From Vogesella alkaliphila (GTDB lineage Bacteria; Pseudomonadota; Gammaproteobacteria; Burkholderiales; Chromobacteriaceae), in NCBI RefSeq assembly GCF_014652475.1, contig NZ_BMYW01000006.1, forward strand, positions 119,398 to 183,397: a stretch of 64,000 nt of DNA, written 5' to 3'. Positions 18,205-30,004 of the stretch are shown piece after piece. Position numbers and translations under genes: made by a program. Positions within the stretch are counted from its first letter, which is position 1; each line of letters starts with the position of its first letter. The notes beneath the pieces are model-generated. The model did not search any database and was not told where the DNA came from. It saw only the letters and a list, made by a program, of their open reading frames with translations.

Positions 18205-18531
18205 TCAGCTGGCAGGCTGGATGTCGGTCACCAGCATCTTGCCGTCTTCATGGCTGACCATGAAACGGATCTTGTCGCCCACCTTGACCTTGTCCAGCAG
18301 TGCCTTGTCTTTGGCGGTAAACACCATAGTCATGCCCGGCATGTCCATGTGCTGGATCGGGCCGTGCTTGATGGTGATCTTGCCGGCGGCCGGGTCGATC
18401 TTGCGGACTTCGCCATCGGTCAGCATCGCCATATCGCTGCTGGCCGCCGCTGGCGCCTGGCTGGCGTGGACAACGGGGCTGAGGGCGGCCAGGCCCAGCG
18501 AGGTGGCGAGTATCAGTGCGCGGATAGTCAT
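18205..18531 (-). CDS. cusF: CusF-like periplasmic copper-binding protein
   Basis: 108 residues with a signal peptide (MTIRALILATSLGLAALSPVVHA). The CusF/CopK-like small barrel is recognisable from KITIKHGPIQHMDMPGMTM and VKVGDKIRF. The Cu(I) ligands of CusF (one His and two Met) are present in HGPIQHMDMPGMTM. The tryptophan that stacks on copper in E. coli CusF is a methionine here. CusF delivers Cu(I) to a CusCBA efflux system. Only an outer-membrane factor is nearby and no CusA/CusB is in this window, so the partner may differ. Confidence 0.85.
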   Translation of the reverse strand: MTIRALILATSLGLAALSPVVHASQAPAAASSDMAMLTDGEVRKIDPAAGKITIKHGPIQHMDMPGMTMVFTAKDKALLDKVKVGDKIRFMVSHEDGKMLVTDIQPAS

Positions 18532-18590
18532 GGTGTCATGCTCCTGAAAAGTGAAAACAGCGGGCGGCCATCCGGCCAGCCACGTAGGTG

Positions 18591-19064
18591 TTATTTCTTG
18601 GCGACCTTGATCTGGCCCTTCATGCCGGCATCGTAGTGCCCCGGGTGCAGGCAGGCGAAGTTGACCGTGCCGGCCTTGCTGAAGTGCCAGATCACCTCGC
18701 CCTTGCCGCCCGGCGCCAGCGATACCTTGCTCGGCTCGTCGTGCTCCATGTCCGGGAATTTCTTCATCACCTCGTAGTGTTCCAGCAGTTCCTGCTCGGT
18801 GCCCAGGCTGAATTCGTGCTTCACCTTGCCCAGGTTTTTCACCACGAAGCGGATGGTCTCGCCCTGCTTCACGCTGATCAGCGGCGCGGAGAAACGCATA
18901 TTGTCGGACATGTCTACCTGGATGGTGCGGGTGACATTGGCGACCTTGCCCGGCTGGCCGATGGCGCTGTCGCCGTGGCCACCGGCGTGGCTGCCGGCGG
19001 CCATGGCCGGAGCCATCAGGCAGGCCAGCAGTGTGGTAATGAGAAGGCGGTGGGTGGTTTTCAT
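18591..19064 (-). CDS. Periplasmic cupredoxin, CopI-like
   Basis: 157 residues with a signal peptide (MKTTHRLLITTLLACLMAPAMA) and a His-rich start to the mature protein (GSHAGGHGD). Type 1 copper ligands are visible: His in KVKHEFSLG, then Cys, His and Met in FACLHPGHYDAGMKG (C-x4-H-x4-M) at the C terminus. Similar CopI/plastocyanin-like proteins protect against copper in Rubrivivax and Vibrio. Forms a run with cusF and the multicopper oxidase. Confidence 0.87.
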   Translation of the reverse strand: MKTTHRLLITTLLACLMAPAMAAGSHAGGHGDSAIGQPGKVANVTRTIQVDMSDNMRFSAPLISVKQGETIRFVVKNLGKVKHEFSLGTEQELLEHYEVMKKFPDMEHDEPSKVSLAPGGKGEVIWHFSKAGTVNFACLHPGHYDAGMKGQIKVAKK

Positions 19065-19090
19065 GCCGTACTTTCCTGATGAGTGTGTGG

Positions 19091-20479
19091 TTAGTGTTGT
19101 TCCGGGTGCATTCCCGGTTTTTTGGCTTTGACCGTGGCGGCGCCAGGGTTGGCCGCAGCCTGCTGACGTGGCGCCGTCGGTAGCTCACCGTTGTATTCGA
19201 ACGCCACCGTGCCGGCCGGGTGCCGGAACCAGCCCGGGTCTTTGTAGCTGCCGGCCGGCTGGTCCTTGCGCACCTTCAGCACGCTGAACATGCCGCCCAT
19301 CTCCAGCGGTCCGAACGGCCCCTGACCGGTCATCATCGGTGCGGTGTTGTCCGGGATCGGCATTTCCATCTCGCCCATGTCGGCCATGCCGCGTTCGCCC
19401 ATCAGCATGTAATCCGGCACTACCTGCTGAATCTTGCCCACCAGGCCGCGGTGATCGACCCCGATCATGGTCGGCACGTCGTGGCCCATGGCATTCATGG
19501 TGTGGTGGCTCTTGTGGCAGTGGATCGCCCAGTCGCCTTCCTCGTCGGCGACGAACTCCAGCTGCCGCATCTGGCCGACCGCCACGTCGGTGGTGACCTC
19601 GTGCCAGCGGCTGGATCTGGGCGTCGGCCCGCCGTCGGTGCCGGTGACCTGGAACTCGTGTCCGTGCAGGTGGATCGGGTGGTTGGTCATGGTCAGGTTG
19701 CCGACCCGGATACGCACCTTGTCGTTCAGGCGCACATTCAGCGAATCGATGCCCGGGAAGATACGGCTGTTCCACGCCCAGATGTTGAAATCGGTCATGG
19801 TGTTGACCTTGGGCGTCTTGCTGCCCGGCTCCACGTCGAAGGCGTTGAGCAGGAAGCAGAAGTCGCGGTCCACCTCGTCGATCAGCGGGTGCTTGCCCTT
19901 GGGGTGCGTCACCCAGAAGCCGTGCATGCCCATCGCCATCTGCACCATTTCGTCGGCATGCGGGTGGTACATGAAGGTGCCGGGGCGCCGCGCCACGAAC
20001 TCGTAGACGAAGGTCTTGCCCGGCTTGATGCTGCGCTGGGTCAGGCCGGAAACGCCGTCCATGCCGTTGGGCAGGCGCTGGCCATGCCAGTGGATGCTGG
20101 TGTGTTCCGGCAGCTTGTTGGTCACGAAGATGCGCACGCGGTCGCCTTCCACCACCTCGATGGTCGGGCCCGGGCTCTGGCCGTTGTAGCCCCACAGCTG
20201 GGCGGTGAAACCGGGCGCCATCTCGCGCTCCACCGGCTCGGCCACCAGGTGGAATTCCTTGACGCCGTTGTTCATGCGCCACGGCAAGGTCCAGCCGTTC
20301 AGGGTGACCACCGGGTTGTACGGACGGCCGGTATTCGGCACCAGCGGCGGCGCGGTGTCCACCGAGGTCTGGATCACCGGCTCCGGCAAGGCGGCCAGCG
20401 CCGAGCGGGCCACGGTGGCGCCGACCACGGCGGTAGCGGCGCCGGCGAAGAACTGGCGGCGGGAGGGATCGATACTCAT
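19091..20479 (-). CDS. Multicopper oxidase, CopA/CueO type
   Basis: 462 residues from MSIDPSRRQFFAGAA, a twin-arginine signal, so exported folded with copper. Oxidises Cu(I) or organic substrates with reduction of O2. All four copper-binding signatures are present: IHWHGQRLPNG, MYHPHADEM, HPIHLHGHEF and WAIHCHKSHHTMNAMGH. The C-terminal region has Met-rich elements (RGMADMGEMEMP and a segment ending HPEQH) that may bind Cu(I). Start chosen for an AAAGGAC site; an upstream ATG adds five residues. It starts 12 bases after the outer-membrane factor stop. Confidence 0.92.
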   Translation of the reverse strand: MSIDPSRRQFFAGAATAVVGATVARSALAALPEPVIQTSVDTAPPLVPNTGRPYNPVVTLNGWTLPWRMNNGVKEFHLVAEPVEREMAPGFTAQLWGYNGQSPGPTIEVVEGDRVRIFVTNKLPEHTSIHWHGQRLPNGMDGVSGLTQRSIKPGKTFVYEFVARRPGTFMYHPHADEMVQMAMGMHGFWVTHPKGKHPLIDEVDRDFCFLLNAFDVEPGSKTPKVNTMTDFNIWAWNSRIFPGIDSLNVRLNDKVRIRVGNLTMTNHPIHLHGHEFQVTGTDGGPTPRSSRWHEVTTDVAVGQMRQLEFVADEEGDWAIHCHKSHHTMNAMGHDVPTMIGVDHRGLVGKIQQVVPDYMLMGERGMADMGEMEMPIPDNTAPMMTGQGPFGPLEMGGMFSVLKVRKDQPAGSYKDPGWFRHPAGTVAFEYNGELPTAPRQQAAANPGAATVKAKKPGMHPEQH

Positions 20480-20490
20480 GGATAGTCCTT

Positions 20491-21573
20491 TCAATGGCCC
20501 GCCGCGGCAGGGCTGTCGCCGCCTGCGGCCAACGTTACAAAGCTTTCCGGCACCTGGCCCAGCAGCAGCAACTGCAGGTCCGCCTCGGCCAGCCAGAAGT
20601 CACGCACGGCGCCGATGGCCGCCACACGGGCCTCGGCCAGCGCCCGCGATTCGGCCAGCAGATCCCAGGTGTTCAGCAGCATGCCGTTGTAGCGCAGCAC
20701 GGTTTCGTCGTAGATGAACTGCCGCAGCTTGAGCGTGTCCTGCTGGCTGCTGCCGGCGAGGGCATAAGCCGTGCGATAGGCGCTATAGGCCAGCTCGGCA
20801 TTGGCGCGCATCATGGTTTGTTCGCCTGCAGGGAGCGTGGCGGCCATGCGCGCCAGGCGGTCCCGGAAGGCCTGTTCGGACAGGATGGCGGCCGGCAGCG
20901 CCGGCAGACTCTGCGGCAGCCTGACGGTCTGAGCGGCGCGGCGCGTCCACTGCTGCAAGGCTTTCAGCACCGCGGCCCGGCTTTGATCGGCTGCGTATTG
21001 ACTACGCTGCCATTGCTGCAGGGCGGTCACCTTCAGCAGCTGTTCCCGCGCATCCTGCAGCTTGCTCCAGTTGCCGGTCTGCGCCATGCGGGCGCCCAGC
21101 TCGGCCGCGGCCTCCGCCGCCTGTAGCGCTTGTTGCTGGTAGGGCAATGCCTGCTCGACCGCCATCGCGGCCAGCAGCGTTTTGCGGGTACCATGCGCGA
21201 CTTCGATGAGCTCCGCGGCGTCTTCGATTCTGCGCAGCCTGGTGGCGGACAAGTCCTGCCACTGGCCGCTGGCCAGCAAGGCGACCTCTTCCCGTCCCAG
21301 CTGCGCCAGGGGCTTGGCCAGTTCCGGGTGGGCCTGCCAGGCCAGCTGCACGCCTTCGGCAAGACTGTTCAGTACCAGGGTCGCCGGCTTGCCGGCAACG
21401 GGCGGCATGGCCGTCTGCCGGGCCTGTTCCCACTTCAGTACGTCTGCGTGGCCGCGCGGAAACTCGGCGACCTGCCGGTTGGCCTGCCGCCATTCGCTCT
21501 CTGGGGGCTGCTGTGCCTGTGCCACACCGACCAGCAGTGGCAAGGCGGCGAGCAGCATTCTTGGTTTGTTCAT
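20491..21573 (-). CDS. TolC-family outer-membrane factor
   Basis: 360 residues from [20 protein letters not shown] (signal peptide), with AAGGAG upstream. Long alpha-helical, Ala/Gln-rich segments ([37 protein letters not shown]) match OMF efflux proteins. The tail [20 protein letters not shown] matches the end of CusC/TolC relatives. It is shorter than the usual 420-480 residues. First gene of the copper block, divergent from copRS. No RND pump or adaptor gene is adjacent. Confidence 0.75.
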   Translation of the reverse strand: MNKPRMLLAALPLLVGVAQAQQPPESEWRQANRQVAEFPRGHADVLKWEQARQTAMPPVAGKPATLVLNSLAEGVQLAWQAHPELAKPLAQLGREEVALLASGQWQDLSATRLRRIEDAAELIEVAHGTRKTLLAAMAVEQALPYQQQALQAAEAAAELGARMAQTGNWSKLQDAREQLLKVTALQQWQRSQYAADQSRAAVLKALQQWTRRAAQTVRLPQSLPALPAAILSEQAFRDRLARMAATLPAGEQTMMRANAELAYSAYRTAYALAGSSQQDTLKLRQFIYDETVLRYNGMLLNTWDLLAESRALAEARVAAIGAVRDFWLAEADLQLLLLGQVPESFVTLAAGGDSPAAAGH

Positions 21574-21690
21574 GCTCCGGTCTCCTTCCCGGCCAACGCC
21601 CGGTAAATCTGGCAGCATGGCGGGAATACGGGTTCTGACTTTGGTGCCGCCAGTGTGGCGGATTAAGGCCAACAGCAAACTGACAGCCAG

Positions 21691-21706
21691 ATTACAAATC
21701 TGTCAT
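21691..21706. promoter_or_regulatory. Candidate CopR/CusR operator
   Basis: ATTACAAATCTGTCAT is an imperfect ATtACA-N4-TGTcAT palindrome, as bound by heavy-metal response regulators. It lies in the divergent gap between the outer-membrane factor and the response regulator gene, 58 bases before the latter. It also sits inside a wider TGACAG / CTGTCA inverted repeat (21681-21705). Confidence 0.6.
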
Positions 21707-21763
21707 CTGGCGCAGCGGCAGGCTGGCGGTGGCAAACTGTCGGCACTGCTACAGGAAACAGCG

Positions 21764-22446
<683 letters not shown>

Positions 22447-22450
<4 letters not shown>

Positions 22451-23832
22451 GGCAGCGCCTTTCCCTGACGGCACGACTGACCCTGCTCTACGCGCTGGTT
22501 TCCGTGCTGCTGCTGGCCGGGCTGGGCGTGCTGGTCGGCGTGATGATGGACCGGCACTTCGCCGAACAGGATGCCGACGACCTGCGCGACAAGCTCGGGC
22601 TGATCCGGGAGGTGATGAGCACTTCGCCCGATATCGCCACGCTGGCCGAGCGGCTGGACGACGTGGTGCACAATCACCGCGACCTGTACGTGCAATTGCA
22701 GCGGCTGGGCTACCCGGTCTACGCCTCCCGATCGCCGGCGGCGTTCCACTTCCCCACCGTCGATGCGGCCGCGAACCGGCAGATGGTGAGCTGGCAGCAT
22801 GCCGGGGCCAACTATCACGGCATGTGCAGCAGCGGCCGGCTGGCCGACGGTGGCCGCACCGAGCTGACCATCTGCGCGGCGATCGACACCGGCCGGCACG
22901 AGCACTTCATGCAGATGATAGGCCGGTCACTGGCGGTCTACATCCTGCTGTCGGCACTGCTGGGCGGCGTGCTGGCCTGGTGGGTGGCGCACAACGGCCT
23001 GGCACCGCTGCGGGCGATGAAGGCCAGGGCGCAAGCCATTACCGGGCAGCAGCTGGACACCCAGATGCCGGTGGCGTCGGTGCCGCCGGAAATGGCCGAT
23101 CTGGCCGAATCGCTGAACGCCATGCTGCGCCGGCTGCAGCAGGATTTTCGCAAGCTGTCGGAGTTCTCCTCCGACCTCGCGCACGAGCTGCGCACGCCGA
23201 TCAGCAACCTGCTGACCGAGACGCAGGTCGCCATTTCCCAGCCGCGCTCCGCCGACGAATACCGCGACATCCTGGCCTCCAATGCCGAGGAGTTCCAGCG
23301 CCTGGCGCGCACGGTGTCGGACATGCTGTTCCTGGCCAAGGCCGAGCACGGGCTGGTGCTGCCCAGCCGGGAACAGATCGCCATCGAGGACGAGGTGGCG
23401 GCGCTGCTGGAGTTCTACGATGCGCTGGCGGAAGAGAAAGCCATCCGCCTGCAGCAGACGGGGCACGGACGGATGCTGGGTGACCGGCTGATGCTGCGCC
23501 GCGCGCTCAGCAACCTGCTGTCCAATGCCTTGCGCCATACGCCGACAGGCGGCGTGGTCAGCATCAGCCTGCAGCAGGACGGCAACATGACCGCCGTCAG
23601 TATCTGCAACCCCGGCCCCGCCATCCCGGCGGAACAGCTGCCCCGGCTGTTCGACCGCTTCTATCGCGCCGACCCCGCCCGCGTGGCGGGCGAGTCGGAT
23701 GGTGCCGGGCTGGGGCTGGCCATCACCCGTTCGATAGCCGAAGTGCACGGCGGCCGCATCAGCGTCACCTCGGCCGATGACGCCACCTGCTTCACGCTGT
23801 GGTTTCCCGCTCAGCCGCCGCTTGCGGGCTGA
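22447..23832 (+). CDS. copS: Heavy-metal sensor histidine kinase, CopS/CusS type
   Basis: 461 residues, inner membrane. TM1 is [20 protein letters not shown] (residues ~11-30), a periplasmic sensor region of ~130 residues follows, and TM2 is [20 protein letters not shown] (~162-181). HAMP comes next, then the H box in [17 protein letters not shown] (about residue 244). The kinase domain has an N box ([13 protein letters not shown]), a G1 box and a G2 box ([18 protein letters not shown]). Phosphorylates the preceding regulator in response to periplasmic copper (family knowledge). The 3' end overlaps convergent cueR by 22 bases. Confidence 0.9.
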
Positions 23833-24254
23833 ACCGTCGCCGCGTGGTGGGCACACTGCCCGCCATGCCCTTCGGCCAGGCCGTGCAGGATGGGACAATC
23901 CGGACGGCTATCCCCGCTGCAGGCATCGGCCAGGGTCTGCAAGGTCGTGCGCATGTCGCTGAGCGCCCGGATGCGCTCGTCCAGTTCGGCGATGTGGCTT
24001 GCGGCCAACCTTTTCACATCGGCACTGGCGCGTCCGGTGTCCTGCCATAGCGACAGCAGGATGCGGATCTGCTCCAGCGGAAAACCCAGGCTGCGCGCCT
24101 GGCGGATAAAGCGCAGCAGGTGCACCTCCCGCTCGCTGTACTGGCGGTAACCGGACTGGGTGCGCTGCCCGGGCGCGATCAGGCCGATGCTTTCGTAGTG
24201 CCGGACCATCTTGGCGGAAACGCCGCTGGCCGCGGCGGCCTGGCCGATATTCAT
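23811..24254 (-). CDS. cueR: Cu(I)-responsive MerR-family regulator
   Basis: 147 residues. The winged helix-turn-helix starts MNIGQAAAASGVSAKMVRHYES, with GLIAPGQRTQSGYRQYS following. A dimerisation helix comes next, then the metal loop ACSGDSRPDCPIL with the two cysteines spaced as in CueR (C112, C120 type). A His-rich C-terminal tail (GHGGQCAHHAA) is extra. Activates copA and copZ by untwisting a 19-bp spacer promoter; two such operators are seen at 26744 and 27108. The codons for KRLAAS hold a copy of the dispersed word (23999-24012). Confidence 0.92.
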   Translation of the reverse strand: MNIGQAAAASGVSAKMVRHYESIGLIAPGQRTQSGYRQYSEREVHLLRFIRQARSLGFPLEQIRILLSLWQDTGRASADVKRLAASHIAELDERIRALSDMRTTLQTLADACSGDSRPDCPILHGLAEGHGGQCAHHAATVQPASGG

Positions 24255-24312
24255 GTTTCGCTCCTCTTTTTATGACCAAGGGCATGACACAGGCGGGCCG
24301 GCCCGCCCCGGC

Positions 24313-26703
24313 TCAATGCGGCCTGGCCGGTCGCCAGCGGCGCAGCAGCAGCGCATTGGAGACCACGCTGACGCTGGACAGCGCCATGGCCGCCCCGGCG
24401 ACGATGGGGCTGAGCATGCCCAGTGCCGCCAGCGGAATGCCCACCAGGTTAAAGATAAATGCCCAGAACAGGTTCTGCCGGATCTTGCCGTAAGTCAGAC
24501 GGGAGATGGCAATCGCCTGCGCCACCAGCGTGGGGTCGCCACGCATCAGCGTCACCCCGGCCGCCTGCATGGCGACATCGGTGCCGGTGCCCATGGCCAT
24601 GCCGACATCGGCCGCGGCCAGCGCCGGCGCATCGTTGACCCCGTCCCCCACCATGGCGACACGGCGGCCGTCCTGACGCAGATGGGCAATGTGGCCGGCC
24701 TTGTCGCCGGGCAACACCTCGGCAATCACCTCGTCGATGCCCAGCGCGTCCGCCACCTGGCGCGCGGCCGCCCGGTTGTCGCCGGAGATCATCACGCTGC
24801 GGATACCCAGCGCGTGCAACTGGCCGATGGCGGCACTCGCAGCAGGTTTGACGCTGTCGCCGAAGGACAGCATGCCCAGCAGTTTGCCGTCGCCGGCACG
24901 CGCCAGCCAGGACACGGTGCGCCCCAGCAATTCCTGTTGTTGCTGATCGCTGCGCAGCGAAGACAGCTCGATGCCTTGCTCCTGCATCAGCCGCTGGTTA
25001 CCCAGCAGGTAGCCGACGCCATCGATGTCGCCACGCAGGCCACGGCCGGGCAGCGCCTGCAGTCCGGACAGCTTGCCTGGCGCGGGCGTGGCCACCGCAT
25101 TGAGCACCGCCTGCGCCAGCGGGTGCTCACTGCCCTGCTGCAGGCTGGCGGCCAGCTGCAGCAGGGCCTGCTCGTCACCGTTGGCCGCAACGGCATGCAT
25201 CAGCCTGGGCTTGCCCTCGGTCAGGGTGCCGGTCTTGTCGAAGGCCACCACCTGCACGCCGTGTGCCAGCTCCAGCGCCTCCGCATCCTTGATCAGGATG
25301 CCGTGCCGGGCGGCCACGCCGGTGCCGGCCATGATGGCGGTCGGCGTTGCCAGGCCCAGCGCACAGGGACAGGCAATCACCAGCACGGCGACGGCATTGA
25401 GTATCGCCTGTTCGACGTCCCCGCTGAACCACCACCAGCCGGCCAGCGTCAGCACGGCGATCAGCAGCACCACCGGCACGAACACCGCGCTGACCCGGTC
25501 CACCAGGCGCTGCACCGGTGCCTTGCCGGCCTGCGCATCCTCCACCATGCGGATGATGCGGGCCAGGGTGCTGTCCTCGCCCAGCGCACGGGTCTCCACC
25601 AGCAGCAAGCCGTCGTGGTTGATGGCGCCGCCGGTGACCGCATCGCCGGCCTGCTTGCTGACAGGCAGGCTCTCGCCGGTCAGCATGGACTCGTCCAGCT
25701 GGCTGCTGCCTTCGCGGATCACCCCGTCCACGGCCACCCGCTCGCCGGGGCGTACCACCACCAGATCCCCCAGTCGCACCAGCGGTAATGGCAGGTCGAC
25801 ATCGACGCCATCGCGGCGCACGCGGGCCGTGGCCGGACGCAGCGCCTGCAAGGCACGGATCGCCGCCGTGGTCTGCTGCTTAGCGCGTGCCTCCAGCCAT
25901 TTCCCCAGCAGCACCAGGGTAATCACCACCGCCGAGGCTTCGAAATAGAGATGGCCACCGCCATGATCGGCGTGCAGCCACCACTGGTACAGCGACAGCC
26001 CGTAGGCCGCGCTGGTGCCGATGGCCACCAGCAGGTCCATATTGCCGCTACGGGCCTGCAGCGCCTTCCAGCCGGCGCGATAGAAGCGCGCCCCCAGCCA
26101 GAACTGCACCGGCGTGGCCAGCAGGAACTGCAGCCAGGCCGGCAGCATCCAGTGCTCGCCGACCAGCCCGCCGAACATCGGCAACACCAGCGGCAGCGAC
26201 AGCAGGGCCGCCACCGCCACCGGCCACCATGGCGTCGCATGGGGACGTGGTGTAGCGGCGGCATCCTCGCGGAGGCTCGCCCGGTAGCCGGCTTTGGCCA
26301 CGGCCGCCAGCAGCAGTTGGCTATCGCTGCCGCCGCTCAGGGTGACGCGGGCCGTCTCGGTGGCCAGGTTGACACTGGCGGCCGTGACGCCGGGAACGGC
26401 CAGCAGGGCTTTTTCCACGCGGCTGACACAGCTGGCGCAGGTCATCCCCTGGATGCCGAGGTTCACGTTATCGCCTCCAACCTGATAGCCGGCACGCTCG
26501 ATGGCGGCGTGGGCGTCGGTCAGGGTGAAATCGGCGCCGGTTTCCAGCGTCACCGACTCGGTGGCCAGGTTGACGTTGGCCGCATGGATGCCGGGCACCT
26601 TGTGCAGGGCCTTTTCCACGCGCAAGACACAGCTGGCACAGGTCATGCCCAGCACCGGAAAGCGCAGGGTCTGGCTGGCAGCGGGAGAAGTGAAACGGGA
26701 CAT
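24313..26703 (-). CDS. copA: Cu(I)-exporting P-type ATPase CopA, two HMA domains
   Basis: 796 residues, inner membrane. Two N-terminal heavy-metal-associated domains carry GMTCASC at about residues 19-25 and 85-91. The P1B-1 ATPase core follows: [16 protein letters not shown] (TM6), [43 protein letters not shown], and C-terminal YN-equivalent and [15 protein letters not shown] motifs. This is the housekeeping copper exporter under CueR, separate from the YHS-type pump in the copRS block. cueR lies 58 bases downstream on the same strand. Confidence 0.96.
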   Translation of the reverse strand: MSRFTSPAASQTLRFPVLGMTCASCVLRVEKALHKVPGIHAANVNLATESVTLETGADFTLTDAHAAIERAGYQVGGDNVNLGIQGMTCASCVSRVEKALLAVPGVTAASVNLATETARVTLSGGSDSQLLLAAVAKAGYRASLREDAAATPRPHATPWWPVAVAALLSLPLVLPMFGGLVGEHWMLPAWLQFLLATPVQFWLGARFYRAGWKALQARSGNMDLLVAIGTSAAYGLSLYQWWLHADHGGGHLYFEASAVVITLVLLGKWLEARAKQQTTAAIRALQALRPATARVRRDGVDVDLPLPLVRLGDLVVVRPGERVAVDGVIREGSSQLDESMLTGESLPVSKQAGDAVTGGAINHDGLLLVETRALGEDSTLARIIRMVEDAQAGKAPVQRLVDRVSAVFVPVVLLIAVLTLAGWWWFSGDVEQAILNAVAVLVIACPCALGLATPTAIMAGTGVAARHGILIKDAEALELAHGVQVVAFDKTGTLTEGKPRLMHAVAANGDEQALLQLAASLQQGSEHPLAQAVLNAVATPAPGKLSGLQALPGRGLRGDIDGVGYLLGNQRLMQEQGIELSSLRSDQQQQELLGRTVSWLARAGDGKLLGMLSFGDSVKPAASAAIGQLHALGIRSVMISGDNRAAARQVADALGIDEVIAEVLPGDKAGHIAHLRQDGRRVAMVGDGVNDAPALAAADVGMAMGTGTDVAMQAAGVTLMRGDPTLVAQAIAISRLTYGKIRQNLFWAFIFNLVGIPLAALGMLSPIVAGAAMALSSVSVVSNALLLRRWRPARPH

Positions 26704-26743
26704 GATGCTGACTCCTTGATCGGGGTTGTGAATTCAGCATCGG

Positions 26744-26766
26744 CCTTCCCACGATGGGAAGGTCAA
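26744..26766 (-). promoter_or_regulatory. CueR-type operator/promoter of copA
   Basis: On the minus strand TTGACC (-35) runs straight into the dyad TTCCCATCGTGGGAA within a 19-base spacer, the abnormal spacing of MerR-family promoters. It lies 41-63 bases upstream of the copA start. The dyad CCTTCCC/GGGAAGG matches CueR sites such as that of E. coli copA. Confidence 0.85.
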
Positions 26767-26810
26767 GCCCTGTTTGGGCAAAAAACAGATCGACGGCGTC
26801 AGTGCTCAAA

Positions 26811-26843
26811 AAGCAACATGCCCCCGCGGAGGCAGGGGCATGT
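26811..26843 (-). terminator. Terminator of copZ
   Basis: Minus strand: ACATGCCCC, ten-base loop, GGGGCATGT, then TGCTTTTT. It separates copZ from copA, so copA is transcribed from its own CueR promoter. Confidence 0.85.
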
Positions 26844-26858
26844 CGGGGGCGGGAGCGC

Positions 26859-27056
26859 TTACGCCAGCCGGGCCGGATAGCCCATCTCGGTCAACAGCTC
26901 GCAGACGGTCTGCAGCGCCTCGTCGGTATCGATGCTGGCCCGGCCACTGGTGCGGTCGATATCCACCGTGGCCTGGGCATCCAGATCCTTCAGCGCCTGG
27001 TTGATCTTGGCGACACAGCTGCCGCAGCCGATATTGTCTACTTGCAGGGTATACAT
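26859..27056 (-). CDS. copZ: CopZ-like copper chaperone (HMA domain)
   Basis: 65 residues from MYTLQVDNIGCGSCVAKIN, a single heavy-metal-associated domain with the metal motif GCGSC at residues 10-14 rather than the usual MxCxxC. It would shuttle Cu(I) to CopA in the cytoplasm. Start chosen for an AAAGGAC ribosome site; a 14-residue upstream extension would begin inside the promoter and encode another copy of the dispersed word (27078-27089). It has its own CueR-type promoter and terminator. Confidence 0.85.
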   Translation of the reverse strand: MYTLQVDNIGCGSCVAKINQALKDLDAQATVDIDRTSGRASIDTDEALQTVCELLTEMGYPARLA

Positions 27057-27107
27057 GGTGCGTCCTTTGCATGGAATGCGGCCAACCTTGGCCGTCATTG
27101 CAGTCTG

Positions 27108-27130
27108 GACCTTGCCACGATGGCAAGGTC
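27108..27130 (-). promoter_or_regulatory. CueR-type operator/promoter of copZ
   Basis: A dyad of GACCTTGCCA and TGGCAAGGTC around three central bases, with TTGACC as the -35 on the minus strand, 52-74 bases upstream of copZ. It is nearly the same architecture as the copA operator. Confidence 0.85.
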
Positions 27131-27273
27131 AACAGGGTGCACCCGGTATTGCCTGCGGGCCCACGCGGAGGACAAGTTCAGGGAACGCGCGGGCTGAATT
27201 AGCGCTAGACCACGCCTGGCTTTAGCAGAGATGCGGCGGATCAATCGGACGCCGATCGACAGCCAAGAGCTCC

Positions 27274-27858
27274 CTAGTGCGCCACGTACACCAGCGCGAA
27301 CAGCACCACCCACACCAGATCGACCATGTGCCAGTAGGCGGCGGCGGTTTCCACGCCGTCGTGCCTGGCCGCATCGTAGGCGCCGCGGCAGGCGTTGCGA
27401 TATACCGCGGCCACGATCACCAGGCCGAGGATCACGTGCAGGAAGTGGAAGAAGGTCAGCGACAGGTAGAACATCCAGAAGTCGCTGCTGGACAGGGTGA
27501 TGCCGGCGGCGAACTTGGTGGCGAATTCCCAGCCCTTGAGCAGCACGAAACTGCCGCCCAGCAGCAGCGTGGCCAGCAGGTAGCGGCGGCCGCTCACCAC
27601 AAGGTTGGCCGCAAAGGCGCGCACCGCCGCCGCCACCGTGGCGCTGCCGGCGATCAGCAGCAGGGTGTTAATCAGCGCCGGCCACAGCAGCAGCTGCGCC
27701 TGGCCGGCGGCGAACAGCGCCGCGTCGCGCTGCCGGGCCACGCCGTAGACGGCGAAGAAAATGCCGAACACCGCCAGTTCGGCGAGGATGAAGAACCACA
27801 TCGCCAGGTCGCCGGGGACGCGCGGCGCGGCGGCAAGGCCGGGTTGTGCCGTGTTCAT
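27274..27858 (-). CDS. norE: Cytochrome oxidase subunit III-like protein NorE
   Basis: 194 residues, five membrane segments. Begins with GDLAMWFFILAELAVFGIFF, typical of NorE, and has the subunit III-like LSLTFFHFLHVILGLVIVAAVY and AAAYWHMVDLVWVVLFALVYV. Accessory to nitric oxide reductase; exact role unclear in the family. It follows norB by 62 bases but a hairpin terminator lies between, so expression may be reduced. FAANLVV encodes a copy of the dispersed word (27601-27614). Confidence 0.88.
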   Translation of the reverse strand: MNTAQPGLAAAPRVPGDLAMWFFILAELAVFGIFFAVYGVARQRDAALFAAGQAQLLLWPALINTLLLIAGSATVAAAVRAFAANLVVSGRRYLLATLLLGGSFVLLKGWEFATKFAAGITLSSSDFWMFYLSLTFFHFLHVILGLVIVAAVYRNACRGAYDAARHDGVETAAAYWHMVDLVWVVLFALVYVAH

Positions 27859-27875
27859 GGCAGGCTCCGTCGTGA

Positions 27876-27898
27876 AAAAGGCGCCCGCAAGGGGCGCC
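27876..27898 (-). terminator. Terminator or attenuator after norB
   Basis: Minus strand: GGCGCCC, loop, GGGCGCC, TTTTT, 22 bases after the norB stop and before norE. Confidence 0.8.
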
Positions 27899-27920
27899 CG
27901 TGTTGCCGGATGCGGCGGGA

Positions 27921-29842
<1,922 letters not shown>

Positions 29843-29919
29843 CGCGTCCTCCTTTTCTTGCGTCACCGGGAACCCGGCGTGTCAGGGCGAACTGTACGTT
29901 TCCAGCCATCCCGATAGCA

Positions 29920-29933
29920 TTGATGCGAATCAA
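29920..29933. promoter_or_regulatory. FNR/DNR/NNR-type box between norC and cobA
   Basis: TTGATGCGAATCAA matches TTGAT-N4-ATCAA exactly. It lies between divergent norC and cobA (78 and 72 bases from the two starts), so a CRP/FNR-family oxygen or NO sensor probably controls the nor operon and possibly cobA. Confidence 0.8.
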
Positions 29934-30004
29934 CGATTCCCGGCCGCCCTCCTTCCTACACTGGCGCCATCCCCATAGCGGCCGCCGGCCAGACTGGAAC
30001 AGCA

